A stretch of 64,000 nt of DNA from Dugong dugon (GCA_030035585.1 CM057460.1:126092714-126156713), one strand, 5' to 3'. Counted from the stretch's first letter, positions 32,637 to 44,130 are shown. Notes: generated by a model not told the origin, from the sequence alone. A program made the numbers and translations.

Positions 32637-33662
32637 AAATGAGGCAGAACATTAAGTTCAAGGCCACTGTGAACCCAATTCTGAAAGTTCTCTCCCTATT
32701 TTGTTTCCCATTCCAAATCCTGAGCAGCCTCGTTTTCTAATGTAGGTTATTAAAGATTTACAATGAGAGAAAATGACATTAAGATAGCCCAAGAGAAAAT
32801 TGTCAACATAGAAATATAAACATAAACTCCTGTCCATTATATAACTCCCAAAGAACAACTGAAGTTCACAAATTAAGCCCTGCTTACAAGATAAATCTAA
32901 AGGCAACGTGGTCCAAAGGACTTAAAAGACCAGAATCAATTTCCCTTGCCCTTGAGTGTTAAAGTTCAAAATCATTGAAATCCAAAATTTACCATCCTCA
33001 ATTTCTTACCTTGTTCGGTTTTGTCGGAGGGATTCTCTATCATGGGTAAAATTGTGATTGTTTCAGCAGCTATAGCTTAGGCAGTGCTTTAATGGAATAA
33101 GTGTAGTTTTAGGAACTGCTGTTATTTAATGCCAAGTCTTTCATAAACTATTCTTATAAAGCCCAAAAAGTTAGTTAACAGGACATACAAGATTATCATA
33201 GCACTGCCCCACATCTACCAAATTTAAAAAATAATGCAATCCCCAGTCCCTAAGGCAACTAGCACCACCCCCACCCCCCCGCCCAAAAAAAATTATATTC
33301 CAGAACCCAAAAAGAGTTGACAAAAAAACCAGCAGAGACTCACTGGTGTTGAAAGGAGGAGGATACCTTCTTGGTTTGATCTGCATCATTGTGCTAGAGT
33401 CTATACCAGTTGTCCAGAGTCCATTACCTGTGGATTTAAAATCAGTTGGGAAATATCTGTTGGAAAGAGATTATTTTTGGAACTATTAATTTACCAATTT
33501 GGGAAAGAAATCCACCTATCCATACTGTCTACTCTCAGAAAAAGCATTTAAGATATGTAGAAATTTGACATTCCTCAGTCGCTAGTCTCATTTGAGGGGC
33601 CTTTCCATCCACTATTTTCAAAACCTCCTAAATATACATTTCCCCTTTGAGCCCCACGTTTC
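32637..33662. other. Non-repetitive stretch
   Basis: No gene or repeat recognised in about 1 kb. A C-rich tract lies near 33263-33284. Confidence 0.4.
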
Positions 33663-35370
33663 TGTTGTTGTTAGGTGCTGTCGGGTTGGTTCCAACTCAT
33701 AGCAACCCAGAACGAATGTACAACAGAACAAAACATTCCCTGGTCGTGCGCCATCCTCACAATTGTTGCTATGTTTGAGTCCATTGTTGCAGCCCCTGTG
33801 TCAATCCATCTCACTGAAGGTCTTCCTCTTTTTTGCGGCCCTTCTACTTTACCAAGTGTTATGGATTGAATTTTGTCCCCAAAAATGTGTACCAACTTAG
33901 CTAAGCCATGATTCCCAGTATTGTGTGATTGTCCACCAGTTTGTCATCTGATGTGATTTTCCTATGTGTTGTAAATCCTACCTCTATGATGTTAATGGGC
34001 AGGATTAGAGGCAATTATGTTAATGAGGCACGACTCAATCTACAAGATTAGGTTGTATCTTGAGTCAATCTCTTTTGAGATATAAAAGAGAGAAGCAAGC
34101 AGAGAAAAAGACGGACCACCTACAACCAAGAATGAAGAACCAGGAAAGGAGCACATCCTTTGGATGTAGGGTCCCTGCACTGAGAAGCTCCTAGACCAGA
34201 GGAAGATTAATGACAAGGACCTTCCCCCAGAACTGACAGAGAGATAAAGCCTTCCCCTGGAGCTGGCACCCCAAATTCAAGTTTCTAGCCTCCTAGACTG
34301 TGAGAGAATAAAATTCTCCTTGTTAAAGCCATCCATTTGTGGTATTTCTGTTATAGCAACACTAGATAACTATGACACCAAGCATGATATCCTTTTCCAG
34401 GGACTGTTGCCTCCTAATAACATGTCCAAAGTACATGAGATGAAGTCTCACTGTCCTCACTTTTAAGAAGCATTCTGGTTGTACTTCTTCCAAGACTGAT
34501 TTGTTTGTTCTTCTGGCACTCCATGGTATATTCAATATCTCTTGCCAGCACTATAATTCAAAGGCATCATTTCTTCTTCAGTCTTCCTTATTCATTACCC
34601 AGCTTTCACATGCACATGAGGCAAGTGAAAGTACCATAGTTTTGGTCAGGCACACCTTAGTCTTCAAGGTGACATATTTGCTTTTTAACACTTTATAGAG
34701 GTCTTTTGCAGCAGATTTGCCTAATGCAATACATGTTTGATTTCTTGACTGTTGCTTTCATGGGCTTTGATTGTGAATCCAAGTAGAATGAAATCCTTGA
34801 CAACGTCAATATTTTCTCCGTTTATCGTGATGTTGCTTATTGGTCTCGTTGTGAGGATTTTTGTTTTCTTTATGTTGAGGTGTAATCCATACTGAAGGCT
34901 GTAGTCTTTAATCTTCATCAGTAAGTGCTTCAGGTCCTCTTCACTTTCAGCAAGCAAGGTTGTGTCATCTGCATAACGAAGGCTGTTAATGAGTCTTCCT
35001 CCAATCCTAATGCCATGTTTTTCTTCATATAGTTTGGCTTCTGGGATTATTTGCTCAGCATACAGATTGGATAATTATGGTAAAAGGATACAACCCTGAT
35101 GCATACCTTTCCTGACTTTAAACCACACAGTATCCTTTCATTCTGTTCAAAAGACTGCCTCTTGGTCTATGTACATGTTCCTCATGAGTACAGTTAAGTG
35201 TTCTGGAATTCCTATTCTTCAAAGTGTTATCCATAATTTGTTATGATCCACACAGTTGAATGCCTTTGCATACTCAATAAAACACAGGTATAACATCTTT
35301 CTGGTATTCTCTGCTTTCAGCCAAGAGCCATCAGACATCACCAATGATATCCCATGTTTCTAGGTAAAGG
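33663..35370 (-). mobile_element. RTE (BovB-like) LINE, 5'-truncated, split by an LTR
   Basis: The tail appears as TTGTTGTTAGGTGC at 33663. After removal of the LTR at 33857-34377, about 1.2 kb of RTE remains: the 3' end, the C-terminal region and the reverse-transcriptase palm. The minus strand reads RYADDTTLL near 34970 (catalytic aspartates intact), followed by an open piece at 34957-34721 (ESEEDLKHLLMKIKDYSLQ). Stops elsewhere kill the frame. The 5' break is near 35370. Confidence 0.9.
33857..34377 (+). mobile_element. Solo LTR (ERVL/MaLR-like), copy A
   Basis: A 521-base non-coding LTR beginning TGTTATGG and ending ACTATGACA, flanked by the 5-bp duplication CCAAG (33852-33856 and 34378-34382). 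A TATA-like GATATAAAAGAG lies near 34079-34090 and a polyadenylation signal AATAAA near 34308. It is inserted in an RTE element. The same family recurs at 52304-52810. Confidence 0.9.
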
Positions 35371-35724
35371 ATATTTTCAGAAGTATTATGCTATAAAATG
35401 AACACGTGTTAAAGATTTCATTTAACTCATTAATTAATGAGAAGACCAGGCAACTAGTTCAAAGGAGAAGTCAAAGAAGCACAAAGTTTTCTGAAATAAG
35501 GAATGTTGAGATGAATGTGTGTTTGGATGCACAGGGGATATGAGGGTTGTTCTTCCACTGGCATGCCTATAGATAAGAAATATTTTGCATTGCTATCTGT
35601 TATTTTCAATTTACAGCCTTGTAAAATAGCTCCCACAAAATCAGAATCAGATACCCATAAAGAGTGTTAGTCTAGACACAACATAGCTACTTATTTTCCA
35701 TCGGAGCATATATTTTAATCTTAT
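35371..35724. other. Short non-repetitive stretch
   Basis: Nothing recognised. Confidence 0.35.
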
Positions 35725-35917
35725 TGGTGTTGTTAGTTGCCATCAAGTCGATTTTTGACTCATAGAGACCCCATGTGACAGAGTAGAACTGCTCCCATAG
35801 GGTTTTCTAGACTGTAATCTTTACAGAAGCAGATTGCCAGGTCTTTCTCCTATGGAGCCACTGGGTGCATTCAAATCACCAACCTTGGTTAACAGCTGAA
35901 CACTTAACCGTTGTGAC
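35725..35917 (-). mobile_element. AfroSINE, long form
   Basis: Central block present ('TAGACTGTAATCTTTACAG'). Tail is TTGGTGTTGTTAG on the plus strand. The head is decayed and ends at GTCACAACGG on the minus strand. Confidence 0.88.
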
Positions 35918-36317
35918 TTGAGTGTCGGCTTTACCCAATCACATAGAGCCCATTCTTTTGTGAGCGGCCCTGTTTTGTCTTTGGTCATTGAGGCTATTTC
36001 TACTACTTATTGCTATCAGGCCACTAGTCCTAAGAACTCTGCCTTCTGATCTGAGCCATATTGAGATCACGTGGTGGGGAGTGATTCTTGACTCTGTGGA
36101 CAAGCCCTGTGAAACCAGGGTTAGCTCCTTCATAACTCGCTTCTCCATCCTGGATGCAGAATGGAACTGGGGGCAGTTCACCTAGCACTCTGTACCATGG
36201 ACTGGCATTCATAATTGAAACCTCTGCAACACACACGCAACTCAGCTGTACTGCAGTTTAAAAGCAGTAAAAGCAATCTGCTTTAAAAGCATCTCCAAAG
36301 ACTCTAATTTTCCCGTA
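35918..36317. other. Non-repetitive stretch
   Basis: About 400 bases with overlapping short frames on both strands and no recognised domain or repeat. Confidence 0.35.
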
Positions 36318-36522
36318 CAGCCATGCACTGCATACTGTCCGTTCGGGCAGTGTCTGACCACATATACATCCATGGTTCCATAAGATTATAAGAGAGTTCA
36401 GATATCCCAGTCAGAGAACGGGATGTAGTGGAAGTAACCAGACACAATGAAGGCAGCAGCTTCCCAGTGGCTGTTTAGTCAGTACAGGTACACTGCAGTA
36501 TCCCATATAGCTTTGCTAAGTA

Positions 36523-37400
36523 CAGGCAATCCCTGGTTTTGAAGGGCTGACTTACATACAACCTGTAGTTGCAAACCAACTCCCATAAAGCCTATTACAT
36601 TAAAAATTTTAGGTACATACAATGCTTCATAATAACAAATAGGCGCTACTTTGTGCACATAAAAACATTATTGTTATTATTACTGTATTATTATGTTAAA
36701 GATGTTTTAGTGTATCTGAAAGTGTTTCTTTAATGTTTTTATGCATAGAAAGTCCTCTTTAAAGTGTTAAAAAGCAAAGATGTCATTTTGAGGACTAAGG
36801 TGCACCTGACCCAAGCCATGGTATTTTAAGTCCCCTCATATGCATGTGAAAGCTGGACAATGAGTACGAAAGGCCAAAGAAAAATTGATGCCTTTGAATT
36901 ATGGTGTTGACGAAGAATACTGAATACACCATGGACTGCCAGAAGAACGAACAAATCAGTCTTGGAAGAAGTACAGCCAAAATGCTCCTTAGAAGCGAGG
37001 ATGGCAAGACTTTGTCTCATGTACTTTGGACATGTTATCAGGAGAGACCAGTCCCTGGAGAAGGACATCATGCTGGTAAAGTAGAGGGTCAGTGAAAGAG
37101 AGAAAAACCCTCAACCAGATGGATTGACACAGTGGCTACAACAGTGGGATCAAGCATAGCAGCAACTGTGAGGATTACACAGGATTGGGCAGTGTTTTGT
37201 TGTACACAGGGCCACTATGAGTCGGAACTGACTCAGCAGCACCTAACAATGACAACAAATGCATGGAAAGGTACACTATATACTAATACAAACATTTGAA
37301 TAACTGGTGTTAGATATGAACTGTACCTAACTGTTCCAACACAATTTAACTTAAAGACAGATTTAGGAACGGAACTAGTTTATAATGCAGGGATTGCCTG
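36523..37400. mobile_element. Inner MITE with CAGGCAATCCC ends, split by RTE
   Basis: Terminal inverted repeats CAGGCAATCCCTGG and CAGGGATTGCCTG, with TA on both sides (36521-36522 and 37401-37402). Without the RTE insertion the element is about 360 bases and non-coding. It is probably a Tigger-type non-autonomous element; the name is not certain. Confidence 0.8.
36753..37258 (+). mobile_element. RTE LINE fragment, 5'-truncated
   Basis: About 500 bases of the RTE 3' end, from 'AAAGTGTTAAAAAGCAAAG' to 'GACTCAGCAGCACCTAAC'. The C-terminal RTE protein motifs are frame-broken. Target duplication ATGCATAGAAAG / ATGCATGGAAAG (36741-36752 and 37259-37270, one mismatch) lies inside the inner MITE. 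Confidence 0.92.
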
Positions 37401-37477
37401 TATATAATATGATGTTTGTACAATGTCCAAATCACATAATGTCCTATTTATATCATGGACAGTAAGCGACACATGAC

Positions 37478-38483
37478 TATTTGGATTACTGCCTCAGCTC
37501 CCGCAGCTATTAAGCCCTCTGAGGCCCCACTGGTCCCTACGTAGAACCCCAGGGGGCCAGATGGAACAGGAATGCCTGTGTAATCCAAGGACAAGTTGCA
37601 ACAGCCTATACAATCAAGCCACCACTATTTGCTCAAGGCTACACTTAGGGATAGTACCTTTGTTGAGGACAGCAAGGCCAGTGTCTGCTTACTCTCCAAG
37701 CCCCTCATGGCTGTCTGCTGAAGCCATCTGTGGACCCCGTGCATTTGCTGGGCCCGCCTCCAGAGAGACAGCCACGCCTGTGGGTAAAACCTTCACAGGC
37801 AGCGGTAACCAGCAAGTTGAAAATATTTCATGGTCCAAAGGACAGAGTCTCTGGTCTAGGCCACAGCAGTTAAAGCCAGCTGTACAGCTGCTCAGATTGA
37901 CTGCATCAAACTGCCGAGGTGAAAAATCTAGCCCCACCTAAAGCTTCCACCTAAGACTGTCATTTGGTCACTCAGATTTATGCCACTCCTTATCTATTTC
38001 TACAGGTTTTCTGCAAATGCCCCAGAGCCTAACACTCCCCTGAATTTAACTCACCCCCTCCCTATGCTGTAGCACCCCCATTCCCCACAGGGCAGGGCCA
38101 ACTGGAGTGAGGGTTCCTGTAGGCAGCTCAGCCCTAAGAGGGCAAGGAAGGGGCAGGTCTATGCAGCCAGCTTCTGCTATACTCCTCAGCTGGGAAACAC
38201 TCTTCTGGAGGTGAGGAGTGAAGGAAGGGCTAGAAAGAAGCCAGAAGCATCAGGGCTGATTGTAGTGCCCTCCCATAGAAGGAAATAGAAGAGTTAGAAA
38301 TGACTACTCCACCAGCACAAAATAATACCATCAGCTTAAGATACACCACAGTTTCCTGTATCACCAAGACAGAAGAAAGGGCTGTCCTTTACACCATGTC
38401 ACACCATCAGCTATAAGACACATCCCAATTAGAAAGAAGTTAAATATGAGGGGAAAAAGTGATTCTTAGAATCAATGAAGTAT
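37478..38483. other. GC-richer stretch with one unassigned open frame
   Basis: No recognised repeat in 1 kb. The plus strand is open from 37561 to 37941 (126 codons, ATG to stop). The predicted protein is rich in Ser, Pro and Arg, with no signal peptide, membrane segment or motif I know. The minus strand is also open over 37689-37937, which suggests composition rather than coding. Confidence 0.3.
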
Positions 38484-38725
38484 AGTAGTAATAATATTAA
38501 TAGCCAAAATTTAGGAGTAGTTACTATGCACCAGGCACTGTTTCATCTCTTTACTTATATTGTCTCATATAATCCTCACAAGAAGCTTATGAAGGCAGAT
38601 GTTATTATTACCCCCATTTTACAGAAGGAAATAGAAGTACAGTGAGATTAATAACTTGCCCCAGGTCACATAGGTATTAGATAGTGAACCATTCAGTCTG
38701 AGTCTGAGTCTCTACTCTTACATCA
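38484..38725 (-). mobile_element. MIR SINE
   Basis: The plus strand reads the reverse of MIR: 'ATGCACCAGGCACTGTTTC', 'AATCCTCACAAGAAGC', 'CCCCCATTTTACAGAAGG', 'ACTTGCCCCAGGTCACATAGG'. It is nearly full length, about 240 bases, and old. Confidence 0.88.
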
Positions 38726-39822
38726 TTATAGCTCATCTGGAAAGTACAGAAATATATATAGAAGCAGGGGGGAGAAAATCATTCATCATGCCAACACCAA
38801 AAGACAGTATCATAAATTTCACACCATTCCTCCAGTATTAAAAATAATATAAATTTTCTTTGAAACTTTTAATCATCAATATTCTGGAAGCAATAGTTTT
38901 TACAGGACTGAATGGAATTATTAAAAAATACCACCCTGAAATTTCTGTCCAGTGTTCTAAAACAGACTTAGTCTGGGTCCTTTGGACTCCAAGGTTTTTG
39001 TTGGGAGCCCCAGGCTTGCTTTGCACTTTAATGGGTTAATCCAAGCCTTTCCATGGTTTACCCCATTTTCATCTGGTGCTTAAGAAGGTCAGCCAGTAGT
39101 GTGTTTCTTCTGTTAGTGCCTGGTGCCTCTCTTAGACCCTAGACACTGTAACACGATATGCTGAATTCTTGCAGAAAATGATCCCAGACCCCTTGAGACA
39201 CCATATGGCAAGCAATCAGATTCACCACAAAAACATGACTCGAATTTCTGGGCAGCCTGCAGCCTCAGAGAACAAAGCTCTTCAAAGGCCCTGGAGCACT
39301 TGCAGCTGCCAGCAACTGGATCAAATGGGCATCTCCAGGAGAGAGGATGACCATCAGCCTGCCCCAAAGGATGTCTAATGCCTGAGAATGCAAACAGGGC
39401 TTGAAGCATGTGCAAAACAAAATTGGGAAAGTTTAATGTTGAAGACCTTGCCTATACTTACAACATCAGCCACACACACACTCAGAAAACTCAGGCAATG
39501 GAATACAGATTAACTAAATTTTACATGCATACATTAAAAATATTACGTTGGGATTCCTCCCCCCACCCCCACCCCCCACCCCTTAAATCCACAGAGAAGG
39601 AAATTGATGTGGTGCTTTACTCTGTCTGGACTTCCAAAGACCTTCATATGCGATTGGGAATGGCTTTATATAGGAATAAATTTGTAGAAAGTACAAATGT
39701 TCTCACATTGGATGTGGTGGTGAGGAGTAGGGTTTGGCTACATTCTCAGAGACTAGGAGGGTTTGTGAGGAATATAAGGTGTTGATTTTTCATTTTAAAG
39801 ATAATATAAAAATCACTTTTGT
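38726..39822. other. Non-repetitive stretch
   Basis: No gene or family recognised over 1.1 kb. A C-rich tract (CCCCCACCCCCACCCCCC-like) lies at about 39557-39582. An open frame of 100 codons on the minus strand (39415-39113) shows no known domain. Confidence 0.35.
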
Positions 39823-40072
39823 TGTTGTTGTTAGGTACTGTTGAGTTGGTTCCAACTCATACCAACCCTGTATGTACAACACTGCCAAGTCCTGGGCCAT
39901 CCTCATGATGGTTATTATGCTTGAGCCTATTCTAGCAGCCACTGTGTTAATCCATCTCATTGAGGATCTTCCTCTTTTTTGCTGACCCTCCACTTTACCA
40001 AGTATGATGTCCTTCTCCAGGGGCTGGTCCCCCCTGGTAACATGTTAAAAATATGTGAGACAAAGTCTCGTC
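39823..40072 (-). mobile_element. RTE LINE 3' fragment
   Basis: Starts with the tail TTGTTGTTGTTAGGTACTG and runs through the RTE C-terminal coding end (minus strand KRGRSSMRWINT). Multiple changes. Confidence 0.88.
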
Positions 40073-40289
40073 ACTTTACGTGTTATAAAGAGCTAACTCA
40101 CATTTGAAAAATATTTTTTGTAGAGTAAGACTTTTGTTTCTTACAGTAGTATTTCTCCTACTGAAGGCAGTGAATATATTCTTGGGAATTTATGAGAATT
40201 TTCTTTTTATTTTAAAAAGTCATGTCGTTCTCAAATTTGAGAATTATTGGTCTGATACATTAAAAAAAAAAAAAATCTAAAACTGCAAT

Positions 40290-40504
40290 CCAAAACAAAA
40301 AAATTAGCCCACTGCTGTCAAGTTGATATCAACTCATAGCAACTCCGTATGTTAAAGTAGAACTGCTCCATTAGGTTTTTTTTGGCTGTAATCTTTATAA
40401 AAGCAGATGACCAGGCCTTTCTGCCACAATGCCACTGGGTGGGTTCGAACCACCAACCTTTAGGTTAGAATCAAGCGCAAACCATTTGCACCACCCAGGG
40501 ACCT
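40290..40504 (-). mobile_element. AfroSINE, long form
   Basis: The central block is present, but the tail is of the GGGCTAATTTTT type, not (AAC)n, so this is a mosaic of the two forms. Target duplication TAAAACTGCAAT lies at 40278-40289 and 40505-40516. The next SINE used the same site. Confidence 0.92.
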
Positions 40505-40517
40505 TAAAACTGCAATA

Positions 40518-40675
40518 CTAAAAAAAAAACACCACTGCCATAGAGTCAATTTCAACTCATAGCAACCCTATAGGACAAAGTAGAACTGCCCCATGAGGTT
40601 TCCAAGGTATGGTAAATGTAAACTGCTGACCTTCTTGTTAGCAGCTGATCTCTTAACCACTGCCACCAGGGCTCC
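40518..40675 (-). mobile_element. AfroSINE, internally deleted form
   Basis: Lacks the central block. Target duplication AAAACTGCAATA lies at 40506-40517 and 40676-40687, that is, in the right-hand duplication of the preceding SINE. Confidence 0.93.
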
Positions 40676-40831
40676 AAAACTGCAATAACTGCCTGTAATT
40701 TGGGGTTAGTCCCTCTTTATCTCAGTTTCTTTGCTACAGAACTTCCTTTCACCCTCTCCCTTAAATGAGATATAAAATCAGGTAAAATCCGTATGTTATA
40801 TAGCTCACTGAGTGGAAAGATGCAGATTAAA

Positions 40832-41345
40832 TTGTTGTTGTTGTTAAGTGCCATCAAGTCGGTTCCGACTCATAGTGACCCCATGTACAACAGAGTGAAA
40901 CACTGCCCGGTCTTGCACCATCCTCATGTTTGTTGTTATGCTTGAGCCCATTGTTGCAGCCACTGTGTCAGTCCATCTCATTGAGGGTCTTCCTCTTTTT
41001 CACTGACCCCCCACATTGCCAAGCATGATATCCTTCTCCAGGAACTGGTCCCTCCTGATAATAGGTCCAAAGTATATGAGACAAAGTCTCGCCATCCCTG
41101 CTTCTAAAGAGCATTCTGGCTATACTTCTTCAAAGACAGATTCGTTCATTCTTTTGACAGTCCATTATATATTCAGTATTCTTTGCCAACACCATAATTC
41201 AAAGGCATCAATTCTTCTTCAGTCTTCCTTATTCATTGTTGAGCTTTCGCATGCATATGAGGTGATTGAAAACACCATGGCTTAGGTCAGGCGCACCTTA
41301 GTCCTCTGAGTGACATCTTTGCTTTTTAACACTTAAAAAACTTCT
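40832..41345 (-). mobile_element. RTE LINE 3' fragment
   Basis: Tail TTGTTGTTGTTAAGTGCC, then 500 bases of RTE C-terminal sequence read in reverse ('TGAGGGTCTTCCTC', 'CATGATATCCTTCTCCAGG', 'AATTCAAAGGCATCAATTC'). It ends near the palm-distal region, close to where the fragment at 36753 begins. Confidence 0.9.
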
Positions 41346-42259
41346 TTTAAGCATACTTCTTGAGTAGGAGTGCAAATCACAACAGATAAGAAAAAAATTT
41401 ATTCTTACCCAGAAGTGGTAAGCTCTGTGGGGGTGAGGGTGAGATCAGGGGCTAGGTGCTCAGAACCAGCTAAGCTCAGAGCCTCTGGGGCAGAACTTCG
41501 GGGCTGTGGTCAGCACTGGAGGACTGGGCAGGAGTAGCAGTGGGACTTCTGTTTCAGCCAGTTGAGCAGAGTAAACCTTTACAGAGAGGACTTCTGTAAA
41601 GTGCAAGTAAAAGTGCATGTAAAGGTACCCAGCACAGTGCTTGGTACAAAACAGATGCTCCATAAATGTTTGTTCCTTTTGCATCTTTAATTCAAACGCT
41701 GAAAAAGCTGAGCAATTTGGTTTGACTGGAGTGCTTTTTTTACTTATATCCTGGATAAGCTTTTGTATCACACTGACATGTACCCCAGATATAGGACAAA
41801 TGAGCCAATTCACATTCGACAAGCCTGCATGGGTACATATTGTATGCTAGAAACATGTGCTAGGTGATTTTATAGATGCAACCGCAGATCTGCCCAAATA
41901 CTCCAATGTTCTTGGTCAATCTGTCTTTTAACATCCAAATAATAACCACAGTCCCATTCCATATTACTCTGGAAGCTCAAAGTTTCTTGGAGGAAACTCT
42001 CATTCTCCTAGTGGCTTTCTGTTCCCTCTTTTTCTGAACTCCCACTTCTGGCTCATTTCTCTACCACCTCTCACTTTTGACCCTGACAAATGCACTTTAT
42101 GCCACAATGTGGACACAGCTTTTTCTCCATCATTCCTCAAAGCACCACTGTACCAGGCTATTGTGCCCCTAGAATGAACTCTGCTTCTTCTTTAGAAAAG
42201 TGGAAGCTTACTACTCCTTTTCTGCATTGGATTCTCACTCCAAAAGTGTCTTTCTACTC
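41346..42259. other. Non-repetitive stretch
   Basis: Overlapping opposite-strand frames at 41460-41822 and 41641-41850 have no recognisable domain. No repeat family identified. Confidence 0.35.
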
Positions 42260-42464
42260 CTTGTTGTTGTTAGGTGTCGTCAAGTCAATTTTCGACTCAT
42301 AGCAACACCATTTAACAAGTAAAACTGCCCACAGGGTTTTCTAGGCTGTAATCTTTACAGGAGCAAATCTCTAGGTCTTTCTCCCATGGAGTGACTGGGT
42401 GGTTTTGAACTGCCAACCTTTCAGTTAGTAGCCAAGCGCTTAACCGTTGTGCCACTAGGGCTCC
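42260..42464 (-). mobile_element. AfroSINE, long form
   Basis: (AAC)n tail seen as TTGTTGTTGTTAGG, central block 'TAGGCTGTAATCTTTACAGG', and head ending GGAGCCCTAGTGGC on the minus strand. Confidence 0.92.
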
Positions 42465-42693
42465 TTTTCCTTAATCTCCCTTTAATTCCTGACCCCAGAG
42501 AAGTCACCCTGCCTAGAAGGAGACAGGTCCTCTCAGGCCAGCCCTCCTACTATTGATTCTGTACCTGGATTCAGAATGCTGAGTACACAGATTTCTTCTG
42601 ATGACTATAAATGCCTCCAGAGAAGTTGAGGACTTTCAGAAAAAAGGAGAGTTGTGTTACATTTAAGATTTTACAAAGTCTTGATACTATAAG

Positions 42694-42860
42694 GAAACCC
42701 TGGTGGTGTAGGGGTTAAGAGCTACAGCTGCTAACCAAAAGGTCAGCAGTTTGAATCCACCAGCTGCTCCTTGGCAACCCTATGGGGCAGTTCTACTCTG
42801 TCCTATAGGGTGGTTATGAGTCGGAATCAACTTGACAGCAACAGGTTTGGTTTTTTGTTG
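42694..42860 (+). mobile_element. AfroSINE, internally deleted form
   Basis: Well-preserved copy from GAAACCCTGGTGGTGTAGGGG to GGCAACAGGTTTGGTT-like tail. Target duplication TACTATAAG lies at 42685-42693 and 42861-42869. Confidence 0.93.
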
Positions 42861-42869
42861 TACTATAAG

Positions 42870-43828
42870 TGCTATCCCAGTTACTTCATTTTAATAAACA
42901 AAATAGTATTTGGACACTCTATCAATACATATTGTGGCTGCATATAAAGGTCGCCAGATGGACTCCATTAAAAATAAAGGCAGAAAATAAATTAACACAG
43001 ATTTAGTAATCATAACACAGTTCTGATCAAATGTTTTTGTAAACAAACTTGTAAAAATTACTTTTAAAAGCAGCACAGTAGGAGGTTAAATTGTGATGAT
43101 CAGAGGCATTTATATTTTCAGGAGGAATTAAAAACATTTTTATCCTGCTGTTATGTGAATATATACTTGTGGTTTGCTTTAGGTTTATGTTCTGTTGCAT
43201 ATGATAGAAGCCTGACTACAGGACTACAGGGGCTTAATCAAAAAAATATTTAATTCTTTTCACTTAACGATAAGTTTGAATATAAACAGTTCAATTCTGG
43301 TACAGCAGTGCCATTAAGAACCAAAACTGCTTTTCAGTTCCCTTTCTACCATCATTGTGTGGATTTAGCTCTTATGATTGCAGGATGACAGCTCTACCTC
43401 CCAGCTTCATGTCCACATTCCAGGTAGAAGTAAAAAGGAAGGGTGAGCATCAGAAGGCAAAAGTCAAAAAGTTGCATGCAAGTTGAGTACCCCTTTTATG
43501 AATAATTTTCCCTGAAGCTCCACCTACCTCTCACTGATCAAAAGTTGAACTGTGTTATGTGACCAACCCTAGCTCCAAGGGAGTCTGGGAAGCTGAATAT
43601 TTCAAACTGGGCACATTGCTGCATCCAAACAAAACAGGAGTTCCATAATTAAGGTGAAGAATAATGGCTATTGGGAGAGTCAAATGAGCAGTGTCTGCCA
43701 TAGCATCATACAGAGATTCAAAGCATGCTATATTGTAAGCAGTTTACATAGAAGTGAAGATTATGTATTCTGGAAAACGGATGACTCTAGTGATTACAAA
43801 GACAGGTAAACCACCATGTGTCATACTT
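42870..43828. other. Non-repetitive or very old stretch
   Basis: No gene. The part from about 43180 to 43690 reminds me of an old interspersed repeat ('GACTACAGGGGCTTAATCAAA', 'GTGACCAACCCTAGCTCC'), but I could not assign it. Confidence 0.3.
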
Positions 43829-44130
43829 TAACATGCATACAAATCTCCTGAGGATCATGCTTAAAATGTATATTTTGATTCAGTAGGTTTGGTGTTCTAA
43901 CAAGCTCCCAGACCAAAATACCAAACTCATTGACATTGAGCCGATTCCAACTCATAGTGACCCTGCAGAACAGAGGAGAATTGCTCCCATAGGGTTTCCA
44001 AGGCTGTAAGTCTTTATGGAAGCAGACTGCCACATCTTTCTCCTGTGGAGCAGCTGGTGGGTTCAAACTACCGACCTTTTGGTTAGCAGTCGAGTGCTTA
44101 ACTACGCCAATGCTGTTGATCCATGGATAC
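43829..44130 (+). mobile_element. MER5A-like element split by an AfroSINE
   Basis: 'TTTTGATTCAGTAGGTTTGG' and 'TTCTAACAAGCTCCCAG' up to 43911 are MER5A landmarks. The expected continuation 'AATGCTGTTGATCCATGGA' resumes at about 44108 beyond the SINE. Confidence 0.72.
43912..44105 (-). mobile_element. AfroSINE, long form with GGGTTTGG-type tail
   Basis: Central block present ('AGGCTGTAAGTCTTTATGG'), while the tail, seen as AAAATACCAAACTCATTG, is that of the deleted form. This is the same mosaic state as the copy at 40290-40504. Confidence 0.9.

Larger units (their letters stand above)
36318..37477. mobile_element. Outer DNA transposon, split by MITE
   Basis: Left end CAGCCATGCACTGCATACTGTCC is repeated, inverted and imperfect, at the right end (GGACAGTAAGCGACACATGACT). 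A TA dinucleotide flanks the left end and probably the right, pointing to the Tc1/mariner superfamily. It is non-coding. A second element at 36523-37400 is inserted in it. Confidence 0.72.

Noticed and set aside
36826-37095. Opposite-strand frames in the RTE fragment
   Set aside because: Both are fragments or shadows of the RTE C-terminal coding region.
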